Below, in pieces: positions 7,743-16,253 of a DNA stretch of 64,000 nt. The notes beneath the pieces were generated by a model. That model saw only the letters and a program-made list of their open reading frames with translations. It had not been told where the DNA came from and ran no database searches. Every line of letters begins with the position of its first letter. Position 1 is the stretch's first letter. The stretch comes from Mucilaginibacter sp. dw_454 (lineage in GTDB: Bacteria; Bacteroidota; Bacteroidia; Sphingobacteriales; Sphingobacteriaceae): positions 1,178,001-1,242,000 of the forward strand of contig NZ_JAAVVB010000001.1 in NCBI RefSeq assembly GCF_018449775.1, written 5' to 3'. Position numbers and translations under genes: made by a program.

Positions 7743-8942
7743 TTAAACAGCCGAAAATATTAACGATGTACAATTGCCGCCAAAACCAAACGAATTTGAT
7801 AACACATTTTTCAGTGGCTGGTATTTCAGGTATTCAGTTTCGGGTTTGAAAGGTAGCTCCTGCATCTGTGTTTTAAAACGAAGATTAGGATAGATCAAAC
7901 CATGTTTAACAGACAAAACTGAAAATACAGCCTCAACCCCACCGCTGGCACCCAATGTATGCCCGGTAAATGATTTGGTGGAACTCATTGGCGGGTAGTT
8001 TGGTTCAAACAGGCGTTTTATTGCTGTTCCCTCAGCGCTATCGTTGTTTGGAGTACCGGTTCCATGTAAATTAATATAGCTGATATCTGTGGTTTGCAAA
8101 CCGGCCTTGTTCAAAGCGCCCTGCATAGCCATATAAGAGCCTGTACCATCCGGTGAAGAGGCCGTTTGATGGTAAGCGTCATTACTGTTGTTATAACCAC
8201 TTAAAGTACAGTAGAGCGGCTTATTTAGCGTTTTAGCTACTTTGTCTGATACCATTACCACGTAGCCTGCACCTTCCCCCAGGTTTAGCCCTTCGCGGGT
8301 ATCGTCAAAAGGGCGGCAATATTCTTTATCCAGGATCATCAGCGTATTAAAACCATTCAGTGTGAATTTAGCCAAGGCATCGCAACCGCCGGCAATCACC
8401 ACATCCAAAATATCATTCCTGATTAATCTTGCCCCATAAAATATCGCGTTAGCAGATGACGAACAGGCGGTGCTGATGGTAGTCAGGTAATCAGTGATGC
8501 CTAATTCATCAGCAACAATTTCTGTAATGCTGCCACATTCGTGGTCAAACACATTACGCAGTTTACCCTTGTTGTTATCCGCCAGGAAGTCGACAAAAAA
8601 ATCTTCGCTTTTATCCATACCGCCAACCGTATTAGCCGACACAAAACCCGTACGCAATTGAGAAAGGTCAGGAATCGCTGCATCATTCAATGCTTCGCGG
8701 GCGGCTATCAGGCCCAACATTTTAGTGCGACTTAGCTTGGGAGAGATTCCGGCCATTGCTGCCAGGGTTTCGTTGTCCAGCTTAACCTCGGCTACAGGTA
8801 GTATACCTTTATGCCTGGTGTTGAACAAGGTAATATCGCCCATGCCCGCCTCGTAATTTTGGAAAGCGGCCAGATGTTCGGCAACATTATTACCTATCGC
8901 GGTAATAACTCCTACTCCTGCAACATACACCGGTGAACTCAT
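7743..8942 (-). CDS. 3-oxoacyl-ACP synthase, KAS II type (aryl polyene elongation)
   Basis: A 399-residue complete ketosynthase. Active-site Cys160 lies in TISTACSSSANAI, His293 in NLHGTGTPNND, Lys323 in STKSF and His328 in FTGHTLGASGG, so the Cys-His-His set of KAS I/II enzymes is intact. It elongates an acyl-ACP by decarboxylative condensation with malonyl-ACP. It abuts the half-length ketosynthase upstream and the chain-length-factor-like gene downstream with almost no spacing. The context points to building the conjugated polyene chain from an aryl starter. Which of the two active ketosynthases does iterative extension cannot be told from sequence alone. Confidence 0.88.
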   Translation of the reverse strand: MSSPVYVAGVGVITAIGNNVAEHLAAFQNYEAGMGDITLFNTRHKGILPVAEVKLDNETLAAMAGISPKLSRTKMLGLIAAREALNDAAIPDLSQLRTGFVSANTVGGMDKSEDFFVDFLADNNKGKLRNVFDHECGSITEIVADELGITDYLTTISTACSSSANAIFYGARLIRNDILDVVIAGGCDALAKFTLNGFNTLMILDKEYCRPFDDTREGLNLGEGAGYVVMVSDKVAKTLNKPLYCTLSGYNNSNDAYHQTASSPDGTGSYMAMQGALNKAGLQTTDISYINLHGTGTPNNDSAEGTAIKRLFEPNYPPMSSTKSFTGHTLGASGGVEAVFSVLSVKHGLIYPNLRFKTQMQELPFKPETEYLKYQPLKNVLSNSFGFGGNCTSLIFSAV

Positions 8943-9602
8943 TTATATCTTATCAATTATCAGGTTATCAAATATGGTATCCAGGTTCTTTGCAGAGAAA
9001 GGAATTGCCCCGGCTTTTTCAGCTTTCTCAACTAAAAACAATACCGATTTATAATCGTCATTCAGCACATCAACCCAACCGCAAATGCAGGCTTCTAAAA
9101 CGTTGGTATCAAGCAGCTGAGCTACGTACTGCTCAATAAATGCTGCATCAAACTTTTCAAATATAAAAAATGCGTCTTCGCCTTTAAAATTGTTACGGAT
9201 GCAGATCTCGCCAATCATGATATTTGGCAAGGTGTAAACAAACAATGCCGGGCTCGGAATGTCAGCCACACTCTGCATATACTTTTGATCGCTATCCAAA
9301 CTTGCATTGGCATTGCTCAATACCAAACCAACCTGCTGCGGCTGGTATTGTTTGATGCCGGCGTCCTTTAGCAAAACTTCGGTAGCCAGCCAACCCAGTT
9401 TACTCAGGCTATCCATTTTGTGAAACTTAGAATAAGCAAGCTCAAAATGCTGGTAAACTGATAATAAAAACGCCGGTAACTCAACACCACTGTTTTCAAA
9501 AACAGGGCGCTCATTGTGATAAACCACGTTTTTAGAGATGGTAACATTTGATGTTATGTAATTATTTATATGCAAGTATTTAAATATTTGATTATAAATC
9601 AC
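8943..9602 (-). CDS. Half-length degenerate ketosynthase-like protein
   Basis: This 219-residue protein looks like the N-terminal half of a ketosynthase. A helix such as LSKLGWLATEVLLKDAGI and the strand QVGLVLSNANASLDSD recall the region before the nucleophile in KAS enzymes. The nucleophile region reads FVYTLPNIMIGEICIRNN with no Cys motif, and the C-terminal half with the catalytic His residues is absent. No frameshift is seen: the frame is clean and ends one base before the active ketosynthase. It is therefore probably a maintained accessory subunit and not a recent pseudogene. The relation to ketosynthases is by pattern only; the role is unknown. Confidence 0.65.
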   Translation of the reverse strand: MIYNQIFKYLHINNYITSNVTISKNVVYHNERPVFENSGVELPAFLLSVYQHFELAYSKFHKMDSLSKLGWLATEVLLKDAGIKQYQPQQVGLVLSNANASLDSDQKYMQSVADIPSPALFVYTLPNIMIGEICIRNNFKGEDAFFIFEKFDAAFIEQYVAQLLDTNVLEACICGWVDVLNDDYKSVLFLVEKAEKAGAIPFSAKNLDTIFDNLIIDKI

Positions 9603-9643
9603 TTATATTTTATAAAATGCCAGTATGGCAGTAATTAAATTAC

Positions 9644-10771
9644 TTATTTACTGAACAAAACTACTGCATTACATCCACCAAAACCCGAAGCTGTTTTTAG
9701 GCAGGTCTTCATTCTTTTGGTGGTTAAGGTAGTGCAGATATTTATAGGGTTGCTCACTCCCAATGTTTCAAAACCTAAAGTAGGCAGTATGATATTTTGT
9801 TTGATCGATTGAATAGAAATGATTGATTCTATTAATCCTGCCGCCCCCAGGGTGTGACCATAATAACCTTTTAAACTATTTGTTGGCACGGTTTCAAGCC
9901 CAGCCAGGGCAATGGCCTTAGCCTCCATTTCATCATTGTAGCTGGTTGCTGTGCCGTGTGCCGATATGAGGTCTATATCTTCCGGCTTTAATCCGGCCAT
10001 GCTTAGCGTCCGGTCAATTGCTTCAGAAAGCTCTTCCCCTGTCCGTGAAGGCGCCGAAATATGATTGGCATCGTTTGATACAGCCCCGCCTAAAACCTTG
10101 ATCCTATCGGCGTATTTAACGTCGGTAGACAATACGATGGTAGCAGCTCCTTCACCAAGCGTTATCCCGGTGCGGTTTTGATCAAACGGTTTACAAGGCT
10201 CTTCGCTAATAGCATTGAATGACTGAAAACCCGACAATACAAACTTACTGATCTCATCTGCCCCAACCACAACGGCGGTTTCATATCTGCCCGATTGCAA
10301 CAAACGGACTCCGGTTAATATCGCCATGATGCCCGAGATGCAGGCATTTGAAACCACCAAAGGCTGATTGACAAAACCGAAATGACGAGCAACAATTTTA
10401 GCTGATGTATGTAAAGCGACCCGATTTTTTAGACCGGCATCATTGGGATTAGTTTCCAGTAAACTGACATTTCCTTTGGTTGTAGATACGATAAGGATTG
10501 TTTTTTCACTGGTGACATCAACGCCAGCGTCTTTCAAGGCCGCTTCTACAGATGCTATAAGTAAACGCTCAAACTTACTGTTTGACAATGTGTTAAATTC
10601 TTCATTTTCTTTATAGTTAAACAAAGAAGCCTGAAAATCAGTATCAGAAATAGTTTTATTTGAATGTTTTTGTATCCCCGAAATGCCTTGTTTAATTCGC
10701 TCGAAGTTTTGGCTAGTAGTGGTGCCTATCGGCGAATAAATATTATCGGCAACGATATATACCGCAGGCAT
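9644..10771 (-). CDS. 3-oxoacyl-ACP synthase, KAS II type (second active ketosynthase)
   Basis: A ketosynthase of 375 residues from the chosen start. Using numbering from a possible upstream start at 10801, active-site Cys154 is in SNACISG, His282 in SAHGTATSYND and His316 in GYYGHTLGAAG, so the catalytic set is complete. I chose the ATG at 10771 because it forms a TAATG overlap with the stop of the preceding hotdog gene and gives a normal ketosynthase N terminus (MPAVYIVADN); the start at 10801 would overlap that gene by 31 bp. It resembles ApeR/ApeO-type ketosynthases and may start or extend the polyene chain. Confidence 0.85.
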   Translation of the reverse strand: MPAVYIVADNIYSPIGTTTSQNFERIKQGISGIQKHSNKTISDTDFQASLFNYKENEEFNTLSNSKFERLLIASVEAALKDAGVDVTSEKTILIVSTTKGNVSLLETNPNDAGLKNRVALHTSAKIVARHFGFVNQPLVVSNACISGIMAILTGVRLLQSGRYETAVVVGADEISKFVLSGFQSFNAISEEPCKPFDQNRTGITLGEGAATIVLSTDVKYADRIKVLGGAVSNDANHISAPSRTGEELSEAIDRTLSMAGLKPEDIDLISAHGTATSYNDEMEAKAIALAGLETVPTNSLKGYYGHTLGAAGLIESIISIQSIKQNIILPTLGFETLGVSNPINICTTLTTKRMKTCLKTASGFGGCNAVVLFSK

Positions 10772-11187
10772 TATTGATTGATGAATATTTTCATTTCGCA
10801 TTGCGCTACCTCCACATCGTTACACCATATTTTGCCTGATACTATACCTGCATCAAAAACCTGTACCTCTGTCTTCACTTCAGTAAATAACACGTCCCCG
10901 ACTTTTGGCAAGCTGTAAATCTCAAAGTTTTTAACCTGGCCTATATACCCATTAGCTACCGGGCGGTTTTCTATACGCGCCATATTACCCGAGCCGGCAG
11001 CGGCGGTTTGCGCCATGTTTTCCATCAGGCCGGCTTCGCTAAACTCGCCGTTAATCACAAACAAATTATCAGCCGTTATAGTAAAATTGGTGCGGGTTAT
11101 ATTATCGTCAGCAAACAGTAATTCGCCCACCATTACAAACGGCGGTTTCTGAGGAATTAACGATAATATACTTTCTCCTGCTATCAT
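10771..11187 (-). CDS. ApeP-like hotdog dehydratase
   Basis: A 138-residue hotdog-fold protein with IPQKPPFVMVGELLF near the N terminus and INGEFSEAGLMENMAQTAAA at about residues 45-64. The Glu/Met-rich MENMAQ helix is like the FabZ central helix, where EAMAQ carries the catalytic acid, but the usual HFPG histidine motif is replaced. This pattern fits the ApeP-type 3-hydroxyacyl-ACP dehydratase-like proteins of aryl polyene clusters. It lies 19 bp after the ammonia-lyase gene and shares one base with the next ketosynthase. It may dehydrate the 3-hydroxyacyl intermediates, alone or with the 6305-6667 protein. No ketoreductase gene is visible here, so that activity must come from elsewhere. Confidence 0.75.
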   Translation of the reverse strand: MIAGESILSLIPQKPPFVMVGELLFADDNITRTNFTITADNLFVINGEFSEAGLMENMAQTAAAGSGNMARIENRPVANGYIGQVKNFEIYSLPKVGDVLFTEVKTEVQVFDAGIVSGKIWCNDVEVAQCEMKIFINQ

Positions 11188-11206
11188 GAATATAAACCAA
11201 CGTTAA

Positions 11207-12748
11207 TTAGCCCACCTTCGGTTTGCCGGCGGCCAAAAATTGCTTTACTTTCTCTATATCCTTATACCTCGGCGCATCCTCAATAAACTTAGGGAAGATA
11301 GCTCTAACTTCTTTATAAACAGCCAGCGTAGCAGATGCCAGCTTATCCTGGCAATTCAGGTAATCAATAGCCTGCAAAATGGTCATTAACTGAATGGCCA
11401 ATACACTGAACGAATTATCTATCACCCTTGATGTCATTAAAGCTGCATTACAGCCCATGCTCACAATATCCTGGTTATCATTATTGTTAGGGATACTGTG
11501 CACATACATCGGGAACGACAGTGTCTGATTCTCGGCTACAGTGGATGTAGCGGTGAACTGCACGCCCTGCATCCCAAAGTTAAAACCTAATACACCCAGG
11601 TTTACAAACGGCGGGAATTTTAAGTTCAGCTTATCGTTTAGCAGGTAATTTAACTGACGCTCAGAAAGCATTGACAGCTTGGTGATTGCAATCTTCAGTT
11701 TATCCATTTCCAGCGACACATAGTCACCGTGAAAATTACCTCCGTGGAATACGTTTTGATTTACGTGATCAATGACCGGGTTATCATTAACCGAATTTAA
11801 CTCGTTCACCAATACTTCTTCTGCCTGCGAGATGGTGTCCAGGATAGGACCTAGTACTTGAGTTACACAGCGTAATGAATAGTATTCCTGCACTTTATCT
11901 TCAAATACTTCCTGATCGATATTGCCCGGGTGGTATAAATGGTCTGTACGGCTACGGATCATTTTACTGCCTGATAAAATATCGCGCAACATGGCAGCAA
12001 TTTTATTTTGACCTTTATGATGTTTAACAATATTCAGCTCGTGCGAATAATGATCGTCATAAGCCTGCACGATCTCATTAGTCATAGCCGAAAACATAGC
12101 CGACCATTCCAGCAGTTTATGCGCCTGGATAACGTTAACCATACCAATACCCGTCATAGCCGAGGTACCGTTGATAGTAGCCAAACCCTCACGTATATGG
12201 ATTGACAATGGCTTTATGTTTAGTCTTTTGAAAACGTCGGCAGTTGGTTGAATGCTTCCTTCATAAATCACTTCACCCTCGCCTATCAATACCAGGCCCA
12301 GATGTGCCAATTGCACCAAATCGCCGCTTGCGCCTACACCACCATGATCAAATACACAAGGGGTTACATTTTGGTTGATCAGTTCTTGCAGTAATTCAAC
12401 TATATCGGTATGCACCCCAGAAAATCCCTGGATCAGACTATTCAGACGGGCTATCATTAATGCTTTAGCCTGTAACGGGCTTAACAAATTACCGCTGCCC
12501 GAGCTATGGCTGCGGATCAAATTATACTGCAGTTGCAGTAAATTCTCTTCGCTCACCTTGTATTGCGCCATAGGGCCAAAACCGGTATTAATGCCGTAAA
12601 TTAGTTTATTAGACGAAAAGTTCTGAAGGAACTTAAAGTTGGTTTCAATATTTGTTAAAGCTGAGGGTGATAAAGTAACCGGTTTATGGTTAAACACGAT
12701 ATCGTTAAAGTCTGCTAAAGAAAGGACATCCTGTCCAACAGTTATCAT
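11207..12748 (-). CDS. Aromatic amino acid ammonia-lyase (probable tyrosine ammonia-lyase)
   Basis: A 513-residue HAL/PAL/TAL-family enzyme. The MIO cofactor would form from Ala140-Ser141-Gly142 in GGVGASGDLVQLAHL, and catalytic Tyr51 lies in YGINTGFGPM. The substrate-selectivity position reads Ser80-His81 in NLIRSHSSGSG, which resembles histidine ammonia-lyases more than plant-type PAL (Phe-Leu). No hutU, hutI or hutG is nearby, and the gene heads the aryl-polyene operon, where a tyrosine ammonia-lyase makes 4-coumarate as starter for flexirubins. I favour TAL from context; HAL cannot be excluded by sequence. A -7-like element lies about 67 bp upstream. Confidence 0.82.
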   Translation of the reverse strand: MITVGQDVLSLADFNDIVFNHKPVTLSPSALTNIETNFKFLQNFSSNKLIYGINTGFGPMAQYKVSEENLLQLQYNLIRSHSSGSGNLLSPLQAKALMIARLNSLIQGFSGVHTDIVELLQELINQNVTPCVFDHGGVGASGDLVQLAHLGLVLIGEGEVIYEGSIQPTADVFKRLNIKPLSIHIREGLATINGTSAMTGIGMVNVIQAHKLLEWSAMFSAMTNEIVQAYDDHYSHELNIVKHHKGQNKIAAMLRDILSGSKMIRSRTDHLYHPGNIDQEVFEDKVQEYYSLRCVTQVLGPILDTISQAEEVLVNELNSVNDNPVIDHVNQNVFHGGNFHGDYVSLEMDKLKIAITKLSMLSERQLNYLLNDKLNLKFPPFVNLGVLGFNFGMQGVQFTATSTVAENQTLSFPMYVHSIPNNNDNQDIVSMGCNAALMTSRVIDNSFSVLAIQLMTILQAIDYLNCQDKLASATLAVYKEVRAIFPKFIEDAPRYKDIEKVKQFLAAGKPKVG

Positions 12749-12814
12749 AGGCTAATATTAATAAACAATCTCTTAAACCCAGATCCAGCTTAATAGTTTG
12801 CCGTTCATGGATGA

Positions 12815-12822
12815 CAAATATA
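12815..12822 (-). promoter_or_regulatory. Candidate -7 promoter element of the aryl-polyene operon
   Basis: On the minus strand the sequence is TATATTTG, a full match to the Bacteroidota -7 consensus TAnnTTTG, 67 bp upstream of the ammonia-lyase start. No convincing TTG-type -33 element is seen at the usual distance. The rest of the 12749-12983 gap shows nothing else clear. Confidence 0.35.
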
Positions 12823-12983
12823 TAAAATAGTGGTTAGTTATCAGCGGTTGGTAATCAGTTGGGGTAAGGATGAGTATAACGATTGAGAGAACGGATCGGT
12901 AAGTTAAAAGATGTTAAAGCCATTTTAAAAACACCGGCGCCTGTTTATGTTTGTAAGGATTTGACTATCAAACCTTATAACGC

Positions 12984-13703
12984 ATGCGCAGCCTTTTAGC
13001 TATAGTGGCTTTATTTATTTGCGTTGACGCTTACGGCCAGCAAATAAACGGCATCATAACCGACAAACAAAGCGGCAGATTAATCAGCGGGGCACTAATC
13101 ACCTCGTCAAAAGCAACCGTACTGAGCGACTTTCATGGGCAATTTACTATAGCCGTTAAAATACCTGGCGATACTATACATGTAACTATGCAAGGTTATA
13201 AATTATATCAAATCCCTATACCAACGGCCAATGCTACTTTAATCATCGCTTTAGATAAGCAGGCCATTCAATTGAAAGAAGTAAATATCTCGGGACAAAG
13301 AGATCGGCTGGCAGACTCATTGGCAACACGCAGAGAGTTCGCAAAAAGCTTCAATTCGGCAGCGCCAAAGTTTAGCGATGTTGTGAAAGTTGGTATTACT
13401 CCCGGGCTAATACCCTTACCGGGGATTGCCATTATCCCGTCGCAATTGGTGCGCGCTATTACCTATAAGCACAGCAGGGAGTACAAATTCAAGAAAACGC
13501 TAGTTAAAGACGAGAACGATAAGTACATAGATAGCCGCTTCAATAAAACACTGGTTACTCAAATAACCAATTTAAAAGATGATTCTCTGTCAGACTTTAT
13601 GGAGAGATACCGGCCGACTGCCTATGTTATTAAGAAGATGACGGATTATGAGGTAAGGATCTATATCAAAAAGAGTTTGATTGGTTTTAAGAGCGGCATT
13701 TGA
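12984..13703 (+). CDS. Secreted carboxypeptidase-regulatory-like domain protein
   Basis: This 239-residue protein has a signal peptide (MRSLLAIVALFICVDAYGQ) and then a beta-rich CarboxypepD_reg-like domain from about residue 20 to 105, beginning INGIITDKQSGRLISGALI and ending with LKEVNISG. The last 130 residues are basic and lack a recognised domain; there is no barrel, so it is not a TonB-dependent receptor. Such small proteins are common in Bacteroidota and probably sit in the periplasm or on the outer membrane. It lies alone between the polyene operon and the aryl-acid ligase. A pigment-related role is possible only by location. Confidence 0.75.
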   Translation: MRSLLAIVALFICVDAYGQQINGIITDKQSGRLISGALITSSKATVLSDFHGQFTIAVKIPGDTIHVTMQGYKLYQIPIPTANATLIIALDKQAIQLKEVNISGQRDRLADSLATRREFAKSFNSAAPKFSDVVKVGITPGLIPLPGIAIIPSQLVRAITYKHSREYKFKKTLVKDENDKYIDSRFNKTLVTQITNLKDDSLSDFMERYRPTAYVIKKMTDYEVRIYIKKSLIGFKSGI

Positions 13704-13719
13704 TTTAGATAAACAAAAT

Positions 13720-13800
13720 TGTCATGCTGAGCATAGCCAAGAATCTTATCAAATTTTATAGGCGTGGCGTATAAGATCCTTGGCTATGCTCAGCATGACA
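13720..13800. repeat. Palindromic intergenic repeat (copy 1)
   Basis: Two 30-base arms (13720-13749 and 13771-13800) are inverted and match at 29 of 30 positions, with a 21-base spacer. The outer ends read TGTCATGCTGAGCATAGCCA. It lies between convergent genes and would form a very long hairpin, so it may also act as a bidirectional terminator. Confidence 0.85.
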
Positions 13801-13807
13801 AGGCGGG

Positions 13808-15088
13808 TTACACCCGCTTATCAATAAACTTCACCGGCTTACGCATTCCTTCCGGGAACTGCATTTTTTGGATCTGCTCGGCACTGACATAACTAACATG
13901 CGGACTAACCCTTAATCTGGCCTGCAAGTACGCACGGATACGGTTGTCGCTGGCTTTGCTATTATCCAATGGCAGCAGATGTAATAGCACTTCATCCATC
14001 CCTATCTCGTTCGAGTAAACTTCGACCACATAATCCAACACCTCTTCCATCTCATTTAAAAGATCAAACATAGCTGGTGGATAAAGCGTAGTACCTTTAA
14101 ATTTGATCATCTGCTTTTTGCGGCCAATGATAGGCGATAAGCGAAGCGTGTTGCGGCCGCAGGCGCATGGTTCGTCAAAATACATGCAGATGTCGCCTGT
14201 TTTGTAACGTAGTAGCGGCATACCTTCAACACCCAGCGTGGTTATGGTTATTTCGCCTGGAGTGTTTGCCTGCACAGGATTGTTATCCTCGTCTAAAAGT
14301 TCAAGTATTACCAGCTCGGCTTGCAGGTGGCCGCCATGACCTTCGGTGCATTCCGTAAATGCGGTTTGCATTTCTGTCGAAGCGTAAGTGGAGTACAATT
14401 TGATATCCCAGGCCTCTGTGATTTTTTTACCCAGAATATTTAAGGAGAAATCGGTATTGCGGATATTCTCGCCTATACAGATAGCTTTCTTTACCGACGT
14501 TTGACTAAGATCGATATTATGGTCTTTTGCGGCTTGTATCAGCTTTAAAATAAATGATGGCACTGCTACTATCGCTGTAGGCTTTAATCGCTGTATGGTC
14601 TCTAATTGCAGCGAGGGGACTCCCGGACCGAGGCGAATGATGCCCGCCCCTAACTTACGCAGACCTGAGTAATAAGCTATCCCCGCCATAAACTGCCTGT
14701 CAAGCGTCAGCATCAACTGGTATATATCTTCACTACTACCATCGGCACAAATAAAAGAGTTGTATTCGTTTAATGTCAAGCGGTTCAGATCATTTTCTGT
14801 AAGCCCAATTGTAACCGGGCTACCCAAAGTACCTGATGTTGACGCATATTCAATAATCTGATCTTGGGGCACGCAGATAAAATCGTTATTGCGTTGCTGC
14901 AGGTCTTCTTTATGCGTGGTAGGGATGCGTTTTAGATCGTCCAGTGTTTTAATGCTGTTAATGTCGATCTGGTGCTGAACAAACAGCTCGCGATAAAAAG
15001 GAGAATTTAGACTTACATGCTTCAGTAGTTCTTGCAGCTTTTGCTCCTGGATGGCTTTTAAGTTATCGGCGCCGATAGTAATGCTCAT
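13808..15088 (-). CDS. PaaK-like adenylate-forming aryl-acid ligase
   Basis: A 426-residue ANL-superfamily enzyme of the phenylacetate-CoA ligase branch. The ATP loop is YASTSGTLGSPVTIG (about 81-95), the A5-like motif is STYASTEM, and a Cys cluster in EPCACGRNTLR plus RYKTGDICMYFD and IGRKKQMIKFKG complete the family pattern. It would activate an aryl acid as adenylate and transfer it to CoA or a carrier protein. Beside an ammonia-lyase, the natural substrate may be 4-coumarate as polyene starter. A TTG start at 15097 is possible, but the ATG at 15088 is preferred. Its gene lies beyond a palindromic repeat and an unrelated plus-strand gene, so it is a separate transcript. Confidence 0.8.
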   Translation of the reverse strand: MSITIGADNLKAIQEQKLQELLKHVSLNSPFYRELFVQHQIDINSIKTLDDLKRIPTTHKEDLQQRNNDFICVPQDQIIEYASTSGTLGSPVTIGLTENDLNRLTLNEYNSFICADGSSEDIYQLMLTLDRQFMAGIAYYSGLRKLGAGIIRLGPGVPSLQLETIQRLKPTAIVAVPSFILKLIQAAKDHNIDLSQTSVKKAICIGENIRNTDFSLNILGKKITEAWDIKLYSTYASTEMQTAFTECTEGHGGHLQAELVILELLDEDNNPVQANTPGEITITTLGVEGMPLLRYKTGDICMYFDEPCACGRNTLRLSPIIGRKKQMIKFKGTTLYPPAMFDLLNEMEEVLDYVVEVYSNEIGMDEVLLHLLPLDNSKASDNRIRAYLQARLRVSPHVSYVSAEQIQKMQFPEGMRKPVKFIDKRV

Positions 15089-15146
15089 AGATAGCAAAGA
15101 AACGAAAAATTACGCGTTTGTCATTTCGAACGTAACAAAGATGGGC

Positions 15147-15232
15147 TGTCACCCTGAGGCTCTCGAAGGGTGAGCGCGGGGTGGTATACGTTTAGGCCTT
15201 TGCCCTCATGCTTCGAGTGCCTCAGCATGACA
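15147..15232. repeat. Palindromic intergenic repeat (copy 2)
   Basis: Imperfect inverted arms at about 15147-15175 and 15203-15232; the outer ends read TGTCACCCTGAGGC and, in reverse complement, TGTCATGCTGAGGC. It has the same architecture as the repeat at 13720 and lies between two minus-strand genes. Confidence 0.75.
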
Positions 15233-15234
15233 CT

Positions 15235-16116
15235 CTATTGCTGAGCTAGCTTATACTGCTTAAAAAAGTTCCAGATCTCGTCGCAGGCGTTCAGGTTACG
15301 GGTTGTTTTGCCGATGATAAATTTGGGGAGATACTGCCTGCCATCCGGCCAGGTGTGGCCACCGTTGTTAATGGTATAGCTTATCACTTTAAAGCCTGTG
15401 GTATGATTGATGTATTCTTCTTTAAGGATGCTGGTACCGTCGCCTGCCTTGTCAGGAATATTAGTTACTTGTGGTTCTTTACTGCAATTATCCATAGTTA
15501 TCCATTTATCAACGACAGCTTTATGCGAATAAATAGCTCGGCCAAACACCTTTCCGCCGTTAAAAGATACAATAGGGTCTGTTGTACCATGCATGTAAAT
15601 TACAGGTATCGGCTTTTCCAGATCATAACCTGCGCCAACATCCAGCGTAGCTGCCACAACTGCAGCGGCGGCGAAGCGATTATGTAATTGGCAAATCAGG
15701 CGGGTGGTCATGAAGCCACCGTTCGAGATCCCGGTAATGTATACTCTATCCGGGTCAACATGGTAAGTCTTAATCATATAGCTGATCAGTTGATCAATAA
15801 ACTTTACATCATCAATACCATGCAGATCAGCCCCATCATGCCAAAAATGCTTTGAAGCCGGGCAAACCACAATAAATTTTTCGCGTTCGGCCACCGGCTT
15901 GAAGTTGGCCAGGCGAAACATACCTTTAGGGCTGGCGAAACCACCATGCAATGAAATGACCAATGCCGGTTTATCAACCACACTGGTTGGTATGTAAGTT
16001 AAAAAAGATCGTTTGTTGTTGTCAACCATCATATCCCCTTTTATCAGCTTGCCGGGATACCGGGCAGATGCTTTAAAAAATCCAAATGATAGCAACATAA
16101 AAAGCAGGTAGCGCAT
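15235..16116 (-). CDS. Secreted PHB-depolymerase/feruloyl-esterase-like hydrolase
   Basis: A 293-residue alpha/beta hydrolase with a signal peptide (MRYLLFMLLSFGFFKASA). The oxyanion segment ISLHGGFASP is near residue 55, the nucleophile Ser is in GISNGGFM, the likely Asp follows in MHGTTDPIVSF and the His is in NNGGHTWPDG. This order fits the LpqC/Esterase_phb family, which includes feruloyl and acetyl-xylan esterases as well as polyhydroxybutyrate depolymerases. It is probably periplasmic or secreted and cuts an ester in plant polymers. It follows a repeat and is not clearly in an operon with the ligase gene. The exact substrate is unknown. Confidence 0.78.
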   Translation of the reverse strand: MRYLLFMLLSFGFFKASARYPGKLIKGDMMVDNNKRSFLTYIPTSVVDKPALVISLHGGFASPKGMFRLANFKPVAEREKFIVVCPASKHFWHDGADLHGIDDVKFIDQLISYMIKTYHVDPDRVYITGISNGGFMTTRLICQLHNRFAAAAVVAATLDVGAGYDLEKPIPVIYMHGTTDPIVSFNGGKVFGRAIYSHKAVVDKWITMDNCSKEPQVTNIPDKAGDGTSILKEEYINHTTGFKVISYTINNGGHTWPDGRQYLPKFIIGKTTRNLNACDEIWNFFKQYKLAQQ

Positions 16117-16253
16117 AGGTAGAATTTAATTTATAACCAATTAAACCAAACAACGTTTATTTTAACTCTCTGGTTTTTTAAAACTGTTTGTGTTATTTGT
16201 AGTTATAAGATTAAACAATCCTTTAATTGGCATTATCTAACAATCACAACATT

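Noticed and set aside
8943..9602. Pseudogene of a ketosynthase
   Set aside because: The frame is clean, has normal operon spacing and no adjacent remnant of the missing half, so a maintained short protein is more likely.
11207..12748. Histidine-utilisation (hut) operon
   Set aside because: The lyase resembles HutH, but hutU, hutI and hutG are absent and its operon partners are fatty-acid-like synthesis genes.
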